Shown here in pieces: positions 23,150 through 31,473 of a stretch of 64,000 nucleotides of DNA. The DNA lies in assembly GCA_036558745.1 (NCBI GenBank), contig DATBEZ010000006.1, positions 1 to 64,000 on the forward strand, given 5' to 3'. Both the position numbers and the translations under genes were made by a program. Below the pieces are notes generated by a model. The model saw only the letters and a list, made by a program, of their open reading frames with translations, was not told the origin of the DNA and did no database searches. The stretch is from JAMXLJ01 sp036558745. GTDB taxonomy: Bacteria > Actinomycetota > Acidimicrobiia > IMCC26256 > JAMXLJ01. The first letter of the stretch is position 1; each line of letters begins with the position of its first letter.

Positions 23150-24271
23150 CTAGGCGGGCTCGGCCGCGAGCATCGCCCCGAGGGCGCGGAGCTGCGGCGT
23201 CTCGCTGCCGAGCGTGAGCTCGATCTGCTTCGCCCAGAGGAAGTAGCGGTGGAGCGGGTAGTCGCGGTCGACACCCATGCCGCCGTGCAGGTGCTGCGCC
23301 GCGTGCACGACGCGCTGGCCACCTTCGGACGCCCAGAACTTCGCCACCGCGACCTCGGAGGCGGCGGGCAGCCCCGCGTCGAGACGCCACACCGCCTGCC
23401 ACGCGGTGAGCCGCACGGCCTCGGTGTCGATGTACGCGTCCGCGGCGCGCTGGCCGACGGCCTGGAACGTCGCGATGGGCCGCTCGAACTGCTCGCGCGT
23501 CTTCGTGTACTCGGCGGTCATGTGCAACGCCTGCTCGCACACGCCGATCGCGGTCGCGCAGAGACCCGCAGTCGCGCGCTGCACGATCCAGTCGAGGACG
23601 GCCGAACCGCTGGCGGGGTCGCCGAGCACCGCGTCGCCGCCGACCTTCACACCCGACAGCTCGAGGCGGGCCTCGGGAATGCCGCTGGTGGTGTCCTGGC
23701 GCTCGAGCGTCACGCCCTTCGTCTTGGCGTCGACGATGAACACGCCGACATTCCCGTCGCCCGTCGAGGCGGGGACGAGGATCGCGTCGGCGACGAGCCC
23801 GGCCGCCACCTCCTCCTTCACGCCGTCGAGCACCCACCCGTCGCCGTCACGCCGCGCCGTCGTCGTCGGGTGCAGCGCGTCGGTGCCGAACTCGGTGAGC
23901 GCGGCGGTGAGGACGGTCGAGCCGGACGCGACGCCGGGCAGCCATTGCTTCTGCTGTGCGGCCGTCCCGAACTCGGCGATCGGCATCGCGCCCATCACGA
24001 GCGTCGCGAGGACGGGCACCATCGCGACGGTGCGGCCGACCTGCTCGAGCAGCAGCGCGGCGGCGAGGAAGCTCTGCCCCCCGCCGCCGATCGACTCGGG
24101 CAGCGTGATGCCGAGGAGCCCCGCGTTCGCGAGCTCCTGCCAGAGCTTGCGGTCGAAGCGCTCGTCGCCGGCCTCGAGCTCCTTCAGGCGCTCGTGGGTG
24201 ACCTGCCCCTCGAGGATCTGCTTCGCCAGATCGCGAACGGCCTCTTGCTCTTCGGAGAACGAGAAGTCCAT
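23150..24271 (-). CDS. Acyl-CoA dehydrogenase subunit, FadE27/ChsE5-like
   Basis: 373 residues, the same length as M. tuberculosis FadE27. Shared blocks: RFDRKLWQELANAGLL, MTAEYTKTREQFERPIATFQ, AVGQRAADAYIDTEAVRLT, HLHGGMGVDRDYPLHRYF and the Ala/Glu-rich end AMLAAEPA. In the ChsE4-ChsE5 alpha2beta2 enzyme this type of subunit contributes to the FAD site while the partner carries the catalytic glutamate. The partner is encoded nine bases upstream (24281). The mycobacterial pair dehydrogenates C8 and C5 sterol side chains as CoA esters. It is the second of three such pairs in this window. Confidence 0.88.
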   Translation of the reverse strand: MDFSFSEEQEAVRDLAKQILEGQVTHERLKELEAGDERFDRKLWQELANAGLLGITLPESIGGGGQSFLAAALLLEQVGRTVAMVPVLATLVMGAMPIAEFGTAAQQKQWLPGVASGSTVLTAALTEFGTDALHPTTTARRDGDGWVLDGVKEEVAAGLVADAILVPASTGDGNVGVFIVDAKTKGVTLERQDTTSGIPEARLELSGVKVGGDAVLGDPASGSAVLDWIVQRATAGLCATAIGVCEQALHMTAEYTKTREQFERPIATFQAVGQRAADAYIDTEAVRLTAWQAVWRLDAGLPAASEVAVAKFWASEGGQRVVHAAQHLHGGMGVDRDYPLHRYFLWAKQIELTLGSETPQLRALGAMLAAEPA

Positions 24272-24280
24272 GCCTACTCC

Positions 24281-25456
24281 CTACCGCGCGGCCATCGGCA
24301 TGCCGAGGCCGAACACCGAGATGAGGTCGCGCTGGACCTCGTTCACACCGCCGCCGAACGTCAGGATGATCAGGCTCCGGTAGTTGCGTTCCAGGCGGCT
24401 CTTCAACGTCGAGCCCGTCGCGCCCTCCGTGAGGTACGAGCGCGGCCCGATGATCTCCATGAGGAGCCGGAACGCCTCCAGGTAGAACTCGGTACCGAAC
24501 ACCTTGATCGACGAGGCGGCCGCGACGTCGAGCTCACCGCGCGTCGCCTGCCACGCGACCTGCCAGTTGGCCAGGCGCAGGAACTCGAGCTTCGCGTGCA
24601 CACGTGCGAGGTGGATCTGCACCCACTCCTGGTCGATGACACGCCGTCCGTCGGCCAGCTTCGTGTTCTGCGCCCACTCGCGCACGTCGTCGAGGGAGCG
24701 CTCGATGATCCCCGACGAGCACAGGGTCACCCGCTCGCGGTTGAGCTGGCTCGTGATGAGGCCCCACCCGTTGTTCTCGCCGCCGACCAGCGCGGTCGCC
24801 GGTACGCGCACGTCCTCGTAGAACACCTGGTTGATGTCGTGGTCGCCGAGCAGCTTCATCGGCGTGATCTTGATGCCGGGCGTGTCCATCGGGACGACGA
24901 ACAGCGAGATGCCCTTGTGCTTCTTCACCTCGGGGTTGGTACGCACCGCGAGCCACACGTAGTCGGCGTCGCTCGCGAGGCTGGTGAAGATCTTCTGCCC
25001 GTTGATGATGTACTCGTCGCCGTCGCGCACGGCCTTGGTCTTGAGCGCAGCCAGGTCGGTGCCCGCGCCGGGCTCGGTGTAGCCGATGCAGAAGTGGATC
25101 TCGCCCTTCACGATCTTGGGCAGGAAGAAGTCCTTCTGCTCATCGGTGCCGAAGTGCATGAGCGTGGGCCCGACGGTGTTGATCGTGAGCATCGGGACGG
25201 GCGCGCCCGCGCGCATCGACTCGTCGAAGAACACGAACTGCTCGATCGCCGAGAAGCCGCGCCCGCCGTACTCCTTGGGCCAGCCGACACCGAGCCAGCC
25301 GTCCTCGCCCATCTGGCGGACGACCTTGCGCATCTCGGGCCCGACGCCGCCCGCGTGCGAGAGCTTCTCCTGCACCTCGGGCGTGAGGAGGTTCTGGTAG
25401 TAGGCGCGCAGCTCGTCACGCAGCGCCCGCTGGTCGTCGGTGTAGCCGATCTGCAT
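24281..25456 (-). CDS. Acyl-CoA dehydrogenase subunit, FadE26/ChsE4-like
   Basis: 391 residues beginning MQIGYTDDQRALRDELRAYY. Blocks in common with FadE26: MGEDGWLGVGWPKEYGGRG, LTINTVGPTLMHFGTDEQK, IGYTEPGAGTDLAALKT, ADYVWLAVRTNPEVKKHKGI, the SQLNRERVTL segment (Glu is the likely catalytic base, as in this subfamily) and LTFGGGVNEVQRDLISVFGL. Forms a heterotetramer with the product of 23150, by analogy with ChsE4-ChsE5. A run of RBS-like purines (GGAGGAGAGAC on the coding strand) precedes the ATG. It is the first gene of a three-gene minus-strand unit. Confidence 0.9.
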   Translation of the reverse strand: MQIGYTDDQRALRDELRAYYQNLLTPEVQEKLSHAGGVGPEMRKVVRQMGEDGWLGVGWPKEYGGRGFSAIEQFVFFDESMRAGAPVPMLTINTVGPTLMHFGTDEQKDFFLPKIVKGEIHFCIGYTEPGAGTDLAALKTKAVRDGDEYIINGQKIFTSLASDADYVWLAVRTNPEVKKHKGISLFVVPMDTPGIKITPMKLLGDHDINQVFYEDVRVPATALVGGENNGWGLITSQLNRERVTLCSSGIIERSLDDVREWAQNTKLADGRRVIDQEWVQIHLARVHAKLEFLRLANWQVAWQATRGELDVAAASSIKVFGTEFYLEAFRLLMEIIGPRSYLTEGATGSTLKSRLERNYRSLIILTFGGGVNEVQRDLISVFGLGMPMAAR

Positions 25457-25501
25457 GTCTCTCCTCCTCGGCGCACCGGTGGGTTGGTCATGTTAGGGAC
25501 G

Positions 25502-25518
25502 GGCCGCTCGAAACGGCC
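25502..25518 (-). terminator. Possible short hairpin downstream of the SDR gene
   Basis: GGCCG at 25502-25506 can pair with CGGCC at 25514-25518 around a seven-base loop. It lies 14 bases past the stop of the minus-strand SDR (25532). There is no T-tract, so a terminator role is only suggested. Confidence 0.3.
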
Positions 25519-25531
25519 AGTCTCGAGGGAA

Positions 25532-26296
25532 TCAGAGGCCGAGGCCCTCCAACACACCGGCGCGCATGCCGGCGGTGAAGCCGCCGTCGACGACGAGCGC
25601 GTGACCGGTCACGAAGCTCGAGTCGTCGGAGACGAGGAACAGTGCCGCGCCCGCGATCTCCTCGGGCCGGCCGAACCGGCCGAGCTTGTGCTCCTCGCGG
25701 TAGCGCTCGCGCACGGTGGTCATGCCGGGTGAGTCCATGACCGACCGGAAGAGCGGCGTGTCGATGAAGCCGGGGCAGATGCAGTTCACACGCACGCCGC
25801 GGCGGCCGTAGTCGATGGCCATGTTCTTGGTGAAGATCACGACCGCGCCCTTCGACGCGTTGTAGGAGCTGCCGCCCTCCGTCCCCTCGATCCCCTCGAT
25901 GCTCGCGACGTTCACGATGCTGCCCGAGCCCTGCTCCATCATCGGGACGACCGCGTGCTTGCAGACGAGGAACGTCCCCGTGAGGTTCACGCGCAGCACG
26001 CGCTCCCAGTCGTCGAGCGGGACGAGGTGCGCCGGACCTCCGCCGGCGACGCCGGCCGAGTTCACCACCGCGTCGAGCCGGCCGTGGTCGCGCACGATCG
26101 AGGGGACGAGCGCGGAGACGCCGTCCTCGTCGGTGACGTCGAGGCGGTCGAAGCGGGCTCCGGGCCAGTCGCTCGGATCCTGCAGGTCGACGCCGACGAC
26201 CGTCGCGCCCTCGTCTGCGAAGCGCTGGACGCATGCGAGTCCCAACCCGGACGCCGCCCCGGTGACGAGCACGACCCGACCGTCGATCCGGCCCAT
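25532..26296 (-). CDS. Classical short-chain dehydrogenase/reductase
   Basis: 254 residues. Cofactor motif VTGAASGLGLACVQRFADEG, with an Asp at the end of beta-2 (VVGVDLQDPSD) favouring NAD(H). NSAGVAGG, catalytic Ser in IVNVASIEG, Tyr-Lys in SSYNASKGAVV, PGFIDTPLF and the C-terminal FVTGHALVVDGGFTAGMR. It is divergent from the luciferase-like gene at 26404, and the 107-base gap holds an exact KstR-consensus palindrome, so the SDR is probably part of the sterol regulon. Likely acts as a hydroxyacyl-CoA or hydroxysteroid dehydrogenase; the substrate cannot be told. Confidence 0.88.
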   Translation of the reverse strand: MGRIDGRVVLVTGAASGLGLACVQRFADEGATVVGVDLQDPSDWPGARFDRLDVTDEDGVSALVPSIVRDHGRLDAVVNSAGVAGGGPAHLVPLDDWERVLRVNLTGTFLVCKHAVVPMMEQGSGSIVNVASIEGIEGTEGGSSYNASKGAVVIFTKNMAIDYGRRGVRVNCICPGFIDTPLFRSVMDSPGMTTVRERYREEHKLGRFGRPEEIAGAALFLVSDDSSFVTGHALVVDGGFTAGMRAGVLEGLGL

Positions 26297-26343
26297 GGAC
26301 TACCCCCTGGTGCGACACCGTCGTTGGGCCGCGTATGCTGGAT

Positions 26344-26357
26344 TGAAACGTGTTCTA
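26344..26357. promoter_or_regulatory. KstR operator (exact consensus) in a divergent promoter
   Basis: TGAAACGTGTTCTA matches TnnAACnnGTTnnA at every fixed position. It is 48 bases from the start of the minus-strand SDR and 47 bases from the start of the plus-strand oxidoreductase-P450-cyclase run, so one site could control both. Confidence 0.78.
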
Positions 26358-26403
26358 GCGTCAAGGGTCCGGGCCACCGGGCCGGATCAGGGGGCCGCCC
26401 GCG

Positions 26404-27510
26404 ATGGCCATGAAGTTCGCGCTCTTCTACGAGATCCCGGTCGCCCGCCCCTGGGACGAGGAGAGCGAGCACCGGGCGTACAAGGACACGCTCGAGCAGG
26501 CGATCCTGGGCGACAAGGTCGGGTTCCACTCCTTCTGGACCGTCGAGCACCACTTCCTCGAGGAGTACTCGCACTGCTCGAACCCGGAGGTGCTCTACGG
26601 CGCGATCGCGGCCCGCACCGAGCGCATCCGCCTCGGCTACGGCGTGCGCCTGCTGCCGAAGCCCTACAACCACCCGATCCGCAGCGCGGAGTCGGTCGCG
26701 GTGCTGGACCTGATCTCCGACGGACGGGTGGAGTTCGGGACCGGTCGCTCCTCGACGCGCGCGGAGCTCGAGGGCTTCGACGTGTCGCCGCACGAGACAC
26801 GCGCGATGTGGAGTGAGGCGCTGCGTCACATCGTGAGCGCGTGGACCGAGGAGGAGTACCAGGCCGACGGGAAGTACTGGCGCATGGGCGGACCGCGCCG
26901 CGTGCAGCCCAAGCCGCTGCAGAAGCCGCACCCGCCGATGTGGGGCGCGACGAGCAGCCCCGACGGGCATCGCGAGATCGGCAGGCACGGCCTCGGCCTG
27001 TGCTCGTTCACGGTCGGCGTGCCGCCCGAAGAGCTGACGGAACGCATCGCGCTGTACCGCCAGGGTCTGTCCGAGTGCACCGAGCCGGTCGGCAAGTTCG
27101 TCAACGACCAGGCCGCGACCTTCACGATGGTGCACTGCGCGCCGACGAAGGAGGAGGCGTACGAGGACGCGGCCGAGAGCTTCGTCTGGTACGTGCGGCG
27201 CGGCTCGTGGCTCATCGGGTCGGTCGCCGAATGGCTCGAAGGCACCGACCTCGGCACCTACAGCTACGCCGCCGCGCCGCTGGAGCACCACCGCGCCGGC
27301 GCGCTCGACCACCTCAACTTCGACTACATCCACGAGTCGGGCGCGTCCGTCGTCGGCGACCCCGACGAGTGCATCGAGACGGCCAAGCGCTACGAGGCCG
27401 CGGGCTGCGACCTGCTGCTCTGCCTCGTCAACCCGTACAAGATCCCGCACGAGAAGGTGATGCAGTCCATCGAGCTCATGGGGAACCACGTCATCCCCGC
27501 GTTCTCGTAG
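26404..27510 (+). CDS. LLM-class flavin-dependent oxidoreductase (luciferase-like)
   Basis: 368 residues of the bacterial luciferase TIM-barrel superfamily: MKFALFYEIPVARPWDEES, HSFWTVEHHFLEEYSHCSNP, GYGVRLLPKPYNHPIRSAES, VAVLDLISDGRVEFGTGRS. The EHHF block and the absence of the F420-type N terminus favour an FMN-dependent monooxygenase of the alkanal-monooxygenase type. The reaction is likely oxygenation of a ketone or aldehyde intermediate. First gene of a plus-strand run with a P450 50 bases downstream. Promoter contains the KstR-like site at 26344. The cofactor (FMN or F420) cannot be decided from sequence alone. Confidence 0.85.
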   Translation: MAMKFALFYEIPVARPWDEESEHRAYKDTLEQAILGDKVGFHSFWTVEHHFLEEYSHCSNPEVLYGAIAARTERIRLGYGVRLLPKPYNHPIRSAESVAVLDLISDGRVEFGTGRSSTRAELEGFDVSPHETRAMWSEALRHIVSAWTEEEYQADGKYWRMGGPRRVQPKPLQKPHPPMWGATSSPDGHREIGRHGLGLCSFTVGVPPEELTERIALYRQGLSECTEPVGKFVNDQAATFTMVHCAPTKEEAYEDAAESFVWYVRRGSWLIGSVAEWLEGTDLGTYSYAAAPLEHHRAGALDHLNFDYIHESGASVVGDPDECIETAKRYEAAGCDLLLCLVNPYKIPHEKVMQSIELMGNHVIPAFS

Positions 27511-27560
27511 CGACACACGCGACCGTCCCCCCGGCCGCCGAACCGAGGAGTTCTCCCCAC

Positions 27561-28775
27561 ATGCAGCTCAGCGACGTCAACCTCATCGACCGCGACCGCT
27601 ACGTCTCGTCGGTGCCCTACGAGATGTTCGACACCTTGCGGCACGAGTCGCCGATCTTCTGGCACGAGGAGGACGAGCCGGGCGGTCACGGGTTCTGGGC
27701 CGTCACGCGCTATCCCGACGTGGTCGAGGTGAACCGCGACATCGACCGCTTCTCGTCGGCCCGCCGCTCCGCGCTCATCACCGAGCTCGCCGACGTCGAC
27801 CTCGAGCAGCAGCGGATGATGATGCTCAACATGGACCCGCCGATGCACACGCGCTACCGGCTGCTGGTCAACAAGGGGTTCACGCCGCGCATGGTCGCGA
27901 AGCTCGAGGAGCAGATGCGCGAGCGCACGGCACGGCTCATCGACGACGTGGCCGCAAAGGGCCGATGCGACTTCGTCACCGACGTCGCGGCCGAGCTCCC
28001 GCTGCAGGTCATCGCCGACATCATGGGCGTCCCGCAAGAGGACCGCCACAAGATGTTCGACTGGAGCAACCGGATGGTCGGCTCCGAGGACCCCGAGTAC
28101 CAGATCTCCGAGGAAGCGCCGCAGATGGCGGCCATGGAGCTCTTCACGTACGCACACGGCCTGCTCGACCAGAAGCGGGCGAACCCGCACGACGACATCA
28201 TGACCGTGCTGACCCAGGTCGAGGTCAACGGCGACCGACTCAGCGAGCTCGAGCTCGACATGTTCTTCATGTTGCTCGCGGTCGCGGGCAACGAGACGAC
28301 GCGCAACCTGATCGCGCACGGCATGCTCGCGCTCATCGAGCACCCGGATCAGATGAAGAAGCTGCGCGCGGACCGCTCGCTCATGCCGAGCGCGGTCGAC
28401 GAGATGCTGCGCTGGGGTACGCCGGTCATGCACTTCCGCCGTACCGCGACGTGCGACACGACGATCGGCAACCACCCGGTCAAGGAGAATGACAAGGTCG
28501 TCATCTGGTACATCTCCGCGAACCGCGACGAGGCGATCTTCGACGATCCCTACACGTTCGACATCACCCGCAGCCCGAACGAGCACGTCGCCTTCGGCGG
28601 TGGCGGGCCGCACTTCTGCCTCGGCGCGAACCTCGCCCGTCTGGAGATCCGCGTGATGTTCGACGCGATCCTCGACCGCCTGGACGACATCGAGCTCGAC
28701 GGCGACCCGAAGCGGCTGCGCTCGAACTTCATCAACGGGATCAAGCACCTCCCGATCAGCTTCGCCGCGAAGTAG
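27561..28775 (+). CDS. Cytochrome P450, CYP125/CYP142-like steroid side-chain hydroxylase
   Basis: 404 residues with GAGGAG upstream of the ATG. I-helix AVAGNETTRN (residues 242-251), K-helix DEMLRW (E-x-x-R), and heme loop FGGGGPHFCLGANLAR with Cys353. Similarity to CYP125 is high in several regions: LNMDPPMHTRYRLLVNKGFT, ELPLQVIADIMGVPQEDR, WSNRMVGSEDPEYQ and the terminal RLRSNFINGIKHLPISF, the counterpart of RLRSGWLNGIKHW in CYP125A1. CYP125/142 oxidise the terminal methyl (C26/27) of sterols to the acid, the entry step for side-chain beta-oxidation. No ferredoxin gene is adjacent. The KstR-like site 1.2 kb upstream fits. Confidence 0.9.
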   Translation: MQLSDVNLIDRDRYVSSVPYEMFDTLRHESPIFWHEEDEPGGHGFWAVTRYPDVVEVNRDIDRFSSARRSALITELADVDLEQQRMMMLNMDPPMHTRYRLLVNKGFTPRMVAKLEEQMRERTARLIDDVAAKGRCDFVTDVAAELPLQVIADIMGVPQEDRHKMFDWSNRMVGSEDPEYQISEEAPQMAAMELFTYAHGLLDQKRANPHDDIMTVLTQVEVNGDRLSELELDMFFMLLAVAGNETTRNLIAHGMLALIEHPDQMKKLRADRSLMPSAVDEMLRWGTPVMHFRRTATCDTTIGNHPVKENDKVVIWYISANRDEAIFDDPYTFDITRSPNEHVAFGGGGPHFCLGANLARLEIRVMFDAILDRLDDIELDGDPKRLRSNFINGIKHLPISFAAK

Positions 28776-28780
28776 CCGCC

Positions 28781-29692
28781 ATGGACACGCAACCGCGGCT
28801 CGGCAATTGGGGGCGGTGGGGCGACGAGGACGAGCGCGGGACGCTGAACCTCATCACGCCCGACGTCGTGCGCGCCGCCACGCAGACGGTCACGACCGGG
28901 AAGACCTACAGCCTCGCCCTGCCGATCCAGCGCCAGGGCGTGCCGATCCTGGATTACCGCGGCGCGCCGATGCGGCTCGCGCTGACACACCAGAGCGATG
29001 TCGGGATGTTCGAGGCGTACGGCGCGCCCGACCACGTCGGCGCCAACGAGGACGTCATCGTCCTCGCGTCGCACAACGAGACCCACATGGACGCGCTGTG
29101 CCACGTGTTCTCCGAGCGCCGCCTCTACAACGGCTTCCCGGCCGAGTCGGTGAGCGCGGCAGCGGGGGCGACGAAGCTCGGGATCGACAAGGTCCGCTCG
29201 ATCGTCGGGCGTGCGGTGCTGCTCGACATGCCCGGCTTCCTGGGCGTGGAGCGGATCGAAGCCCCGCACATCTTCACGGGCGAGGAGCTCCTCGCGTGCG
29301 CGCGTGACGAAGGCGTCGAGATCCGCGCCGGCGACATCCTGCTCGTGCGGACGGGTTGGATCGACGCGTTCCTGGAGGCGGCCGGCGCCGGCGGTGACGA
29401 CGCGCTGCTCATGCAGCCGGGCATCGGTCTCGACGCGGCCCGGACCATCGCAGAGCTCGACGTCGCCGCGATCGGGTGCGACAACAGCGCGGTCGAGGCG
29501 ATCCCCTTCGACGAGAACCGCTTCCTCTGCGTGCACATCGAGCTGCTCGTGAAGCTCGGCCTTCCGCTGATCGAGCACCTGATGCTGGCCGAGATGGCCG
29601 CCGACCGGTGCTACGAGTCGCTCTTCGTCGCCGCCCCACTGCCGGTCGTCGGGGGTACCGGGAGCCCGGTCAATCCCACTGCGATCGGCTGA
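28781..29692 (+). CDS. Cyclase-family (PF04199) metal-dependent hydrolase
   Basis: 303 residues starting six bases after the P450 stop. The family metal motif (usually HxGTHxDxxxH) appears as SHNETHMDALCHV. Other conserved parts: GDILLVRTGWIDAF, GCDNSAVEAIPFDE and the C-terminal His region CVHIELLVKLGLPLIEHL. Family members open lactam or amide rings (kynurenine formamidase) or act on cyclic esters and lactones. The partner P450 and flavin monooxygenase suggest ring-lactone or formyl-ester hydrolysis after Baeyer-Villiger-type oxidation, but that is conjecture. A second family member is at 51851. The gene ends four bases before a decayed SGNH hydrolase. Confidence 0.82.
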   Translation: MDTQPRLGNWGRWGDEDERGTLNLITPDVVRAATQTVTTGKTYSLALPIQRQGVPILDYRGAPMRLALTHQSDVGMFEAYGAPDHVGANEDVIVLASHNETHMDALCHVFSERRLYNGFPAESVSAAAGATKLGIDKVRSIVGRAVLLDMPGFLGVERIEAPHIFTGEELLACARDEGVEIRAGDILLVRTGWIDAFLEAAGAGGDDALLMQPGIGLDAARTIAELDVAAIGCDNSAVEAIPFDENRFLCVHIELLVKLGLPLIEHLMLAEMAADRCYESLFVAAPLPVVGGTGSPVNPTAIG

Positions 29693-29695
29693 GCG

Positions 29696-30194
29696 CGCCC
29701 GACGCGTCACCCTCGGCGCGGACGACCTCCAGTTCACCCAAGTCGTGGTCTCGTGCGTCGAGGCGGCGTTCCAGCATCCGGGCGAGTACGTCGCGAGCAA
29801 CCCGGGCCCGGTGGTCCAGCAGGACGTGCTCGTCACAAGACGCCGTTCATCGTGTTCACGAACTCCTACGACCCGTTGCCCGCCGCGCGGTGCCGACACG
29901 TCGTTGCCGGCCTGTCCCGACGCGGCCGGTCTCTCGAGCGCGCAGCTCGCGTTCCTGCGGGGCCTGCTCGACCAGCTCGACGCGACCATCCAGCACGCGC
30001 TGCGCACGGAGCCGGGCGTCCGGGTCGCCGAGCTGCGCCACGCGTTCGACGGCCACCAGTGGTGCAGCCCCGACCCGTGGGCGTACGGACCGTCGGTGCT
30101 GCTCCAGAACCGCGCGAGTCGGGCACCTTTCCACCCCACGGTCCGCGGCCAGCAGGTCATCGCCGCCGACGTCCTGAGGAAGTTCAACGACTGA
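29696..30194 (+). pseudogene. SGNH/GDSL hydrolase remnant, N-truncated and frameshifted
   Basis: Translating directly after the cyclase stop gives ARRVTLGADDLQFTQVVVSC, the block-III region of actinobacterial SGNH lipases (usually GGNDL). The frame then shifts. KTPFIVFTNSYDPLPAARC is read in the +2 frame from about 29835, and the first frame resumes at ADTSLPACPDAAGLSSAQL. It continues to the catalytic-His block APFHPTVRGQQVIAADVL near the stop at 30194. The N-terminal half with the GDS nucleophile is absent. Truncation plus two frame changes indicates a dead gene. The junction immediately after the cyclase gene suggests a deletion fused the two regions. Confidence 0.7.
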
Positions 30195-30214
30195 GCTCGC
30201 CGACGGGCCGCGCG

Positions 30215-30739
30215 TCAGGCCGCGCCCGAGCGCTGCGCGAGCCGCTCGAGCGCGCGGCGACGCGAACGGCGCCGACGCGCGCGGCGGCGCGGCCCGCGCG
30301 TGCCGTACGCGGCCGCGGCCGCGATCAGCGCGGCACCCGCGGCCCCGAGCGCCCACGTCGCGTCGTCTCCGCTCCCGCCGCCCGCTCCTCCCGTCGATCC
30401 CGCACCCCCGGACGCGCGGCCCGACGGGCCGGCGGCCGCGCGACCGGGCGGGGACGACGGCCCGCGCGCGGGCCCGGTGGTCGCCGACCCGACCGGTCCC
30501 GCCGCGGGACCGCTCGCGCCCGTGACCGCGGCCGACGTCGTGCCCGTGGCCCGTGACGACGCGACCCGCCCGCCCTGCGGGGCCGCGAGCGCGGTCACGA
30601 CGGTCGGCTGCGGGGAGCCGTCGGGATAGATCGCCCGTCGCGTGATCAGCGTGCACCCCGACGCGCTCGACGTCGCCAACACGCAGCACAGCAGCGCCAC
30701 CCGCCGCCAGAACCGCCGGACCGTTGGAGCCCCGTGCAT
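30215..30739 (-). CDS. Secreted or membrane-anchored small protein of unknown function
   Basis: 174 residues. A basic N terminus (HGAPTVRRFWRR) and a hydrophobic stretch (VALLCCVLATSSASGC) form a signal peptide, possibly a lipobox with Cys at about 29. A long Gly/Ala/Pro/Ser-rich region follows. Near the C terminus is a second hydrophobic helix (WALGAAGAALIAAAAAYG) and a very basic tail (GPRRRARRRRSRRRALERL). The layout looks like a small envelope protein with a positively charged cytoplasmic tail, similar to LPXTG-less surface anchors. No enzymatic motif. Composition is extremely GC-rich, so a wrong frame cannot be fully excluded, but the signal peptide supports it. Confidence 0.55.
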   Translation of the reverse strand: MHGAPTVRRFWRRVALLCCVLATSSASGCTLITRRAIYPDGSPQPTVVTALAAPQGGRVASSRATGTTSAAVTGASGPAAGPVGSATTGPARGPSSPPGRAAAGPSGRASGGAGSTGGAGGGSGDDATWALGAAGAALIAAAAAYGTRGPRRRARRRRSRRRALERLAQRSGAA

Positions 30740-30898
30740 CCCCGCCCCCGCACACCGCTCCCGTGCCCGCCGCGTTCGCCCGCGAGCATCGGAAGACGAC
30801 CTGTTGGAGAGGGTAGGGAGCTTTGGTCCGCTTTAGCTACCGATCGCGGCAATTTTGCGGGGCAACTGCCGGACCTGGCGCCGTGACGGCCTCCGCCC
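30740..30898. other. Intergenic region with no recognised gene
   Basis: A spacer of about 160 bases between two minus-strand genes, with a locally more AT-rich stretch (30825-30860, including GGCAATTTTGCGGGG). It could hold the promoter of the small envelope protein. No palindrome of the KstR or CTGACG type was found. Confidence 0.4.
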
Positions 30899-31159
30899 TC
30901 ATGCCGGCCAGGTGCCGGTCGCCCGCTCGAACCCCTTGGCCCCGGCCCGGTCGACCGCGGCCTTCACGAGGCCGAAGACCGCGCCCTGCAGCGCCGCAGC
31001 CGGGAGGACCTCGCCCCAGCTGCGTTCCCGATCCGTCGGATCCGGCGCGTCGTCACTGTGCGCCACGAGCTTCCACACCTGCTTGAACGCGACGCCCGCG
31101 AGCGTCGCACCGAGCAGGCTCACGAGCAGCCCCAGCGGCTTGTACAGGACCTTGGCCAT
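30899..31159 (-). CDS. DUF4235 small membrane protein
   Basis: 86 residues from the ATG at 31159, whose bases overlap the stop of the DUF3618 gene. It has a membrane helix near the N terminus (LYKPLGLLVSLLGATLAGVA) and a second amphipathic part (VLPAAALQGAVFGLVKAAVD). The pattern MAKVLYKPLGLL plus AFKQVWKLV is characteristic of actinobacterial DUF4235. It is encoded with DUF3618 and a holin-superfamily-III/DUF1469 protein, a common three-gene set whose function is unknown but probably concerns membrane stress or envelope integrity. The open frame to 31480 is shadow. Confidence 0.8.
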   Translation of the reverse strand: MAKVLYKPLGLLVSLLGATLAGVAFKQVWKLVAHSDDAPDPTDRERSWGEVLPAAALQGAVFGLVKAAVDRAGAKGFERATGTWPA

Positions 31160-31473
31160 CAGCGTCGCCGTCCCAGCCGCCGTCCGATGAGCAGACCGAG
31201 CAGGAACACGCCCGCGACCACCAGCGGCAGCGGCCGTTCCTGCACCCGGTGCGCGACCGCAGCAGCCCGCGATTGGGCCTGCTCGGGCGTGACGTCGCGC
31301 AACGTGTCGCGCACCTCGCCCGCCTTCTGCTGGATCTGCTCCGCGTTTCTCGACACGGTCTCCTTGACGCGGCCCTTGACGTCCGCCTTGTGGGCGAGCG
31401 CCTCCACCGTGTCCGCGAGCTCGTCGCGGTCGCGGGCTATCGCGTCGTGGACGTCGCGTGTGTCTTGATCCAC
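31159..31473 (-). CDS. DUF3618 membrane-anchored protein
   Basis: 104 residues from the GTG at 31473. The N-terminal DUF3618 signature AIARDRDELADTVEALAHKA is followed by a helical, coiled-coil-like segment (VKETVSRNAEQIQQKAGEVR) and a single C-terminal membrane helix (LPLVVAGVFLLGLLIGRRL) with a basic end. The start lies about 37 bases inside the end of the upstream gene, and the stop overlaps the start of the DUF4235 gene. Middle member of a conserved actinobacterial trio. Function unknown. Confidence 0.82.
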   Translation of the reverse strand: MDQDTRDVHDAIARDRDELADTVEALAHKADVKGRVKETVSRNAEQIQQKAGEVRDTLRDVTPEQAQSRAAAVAHRVQERPLPLVVAGVFLLGLLIGRRLGRRR

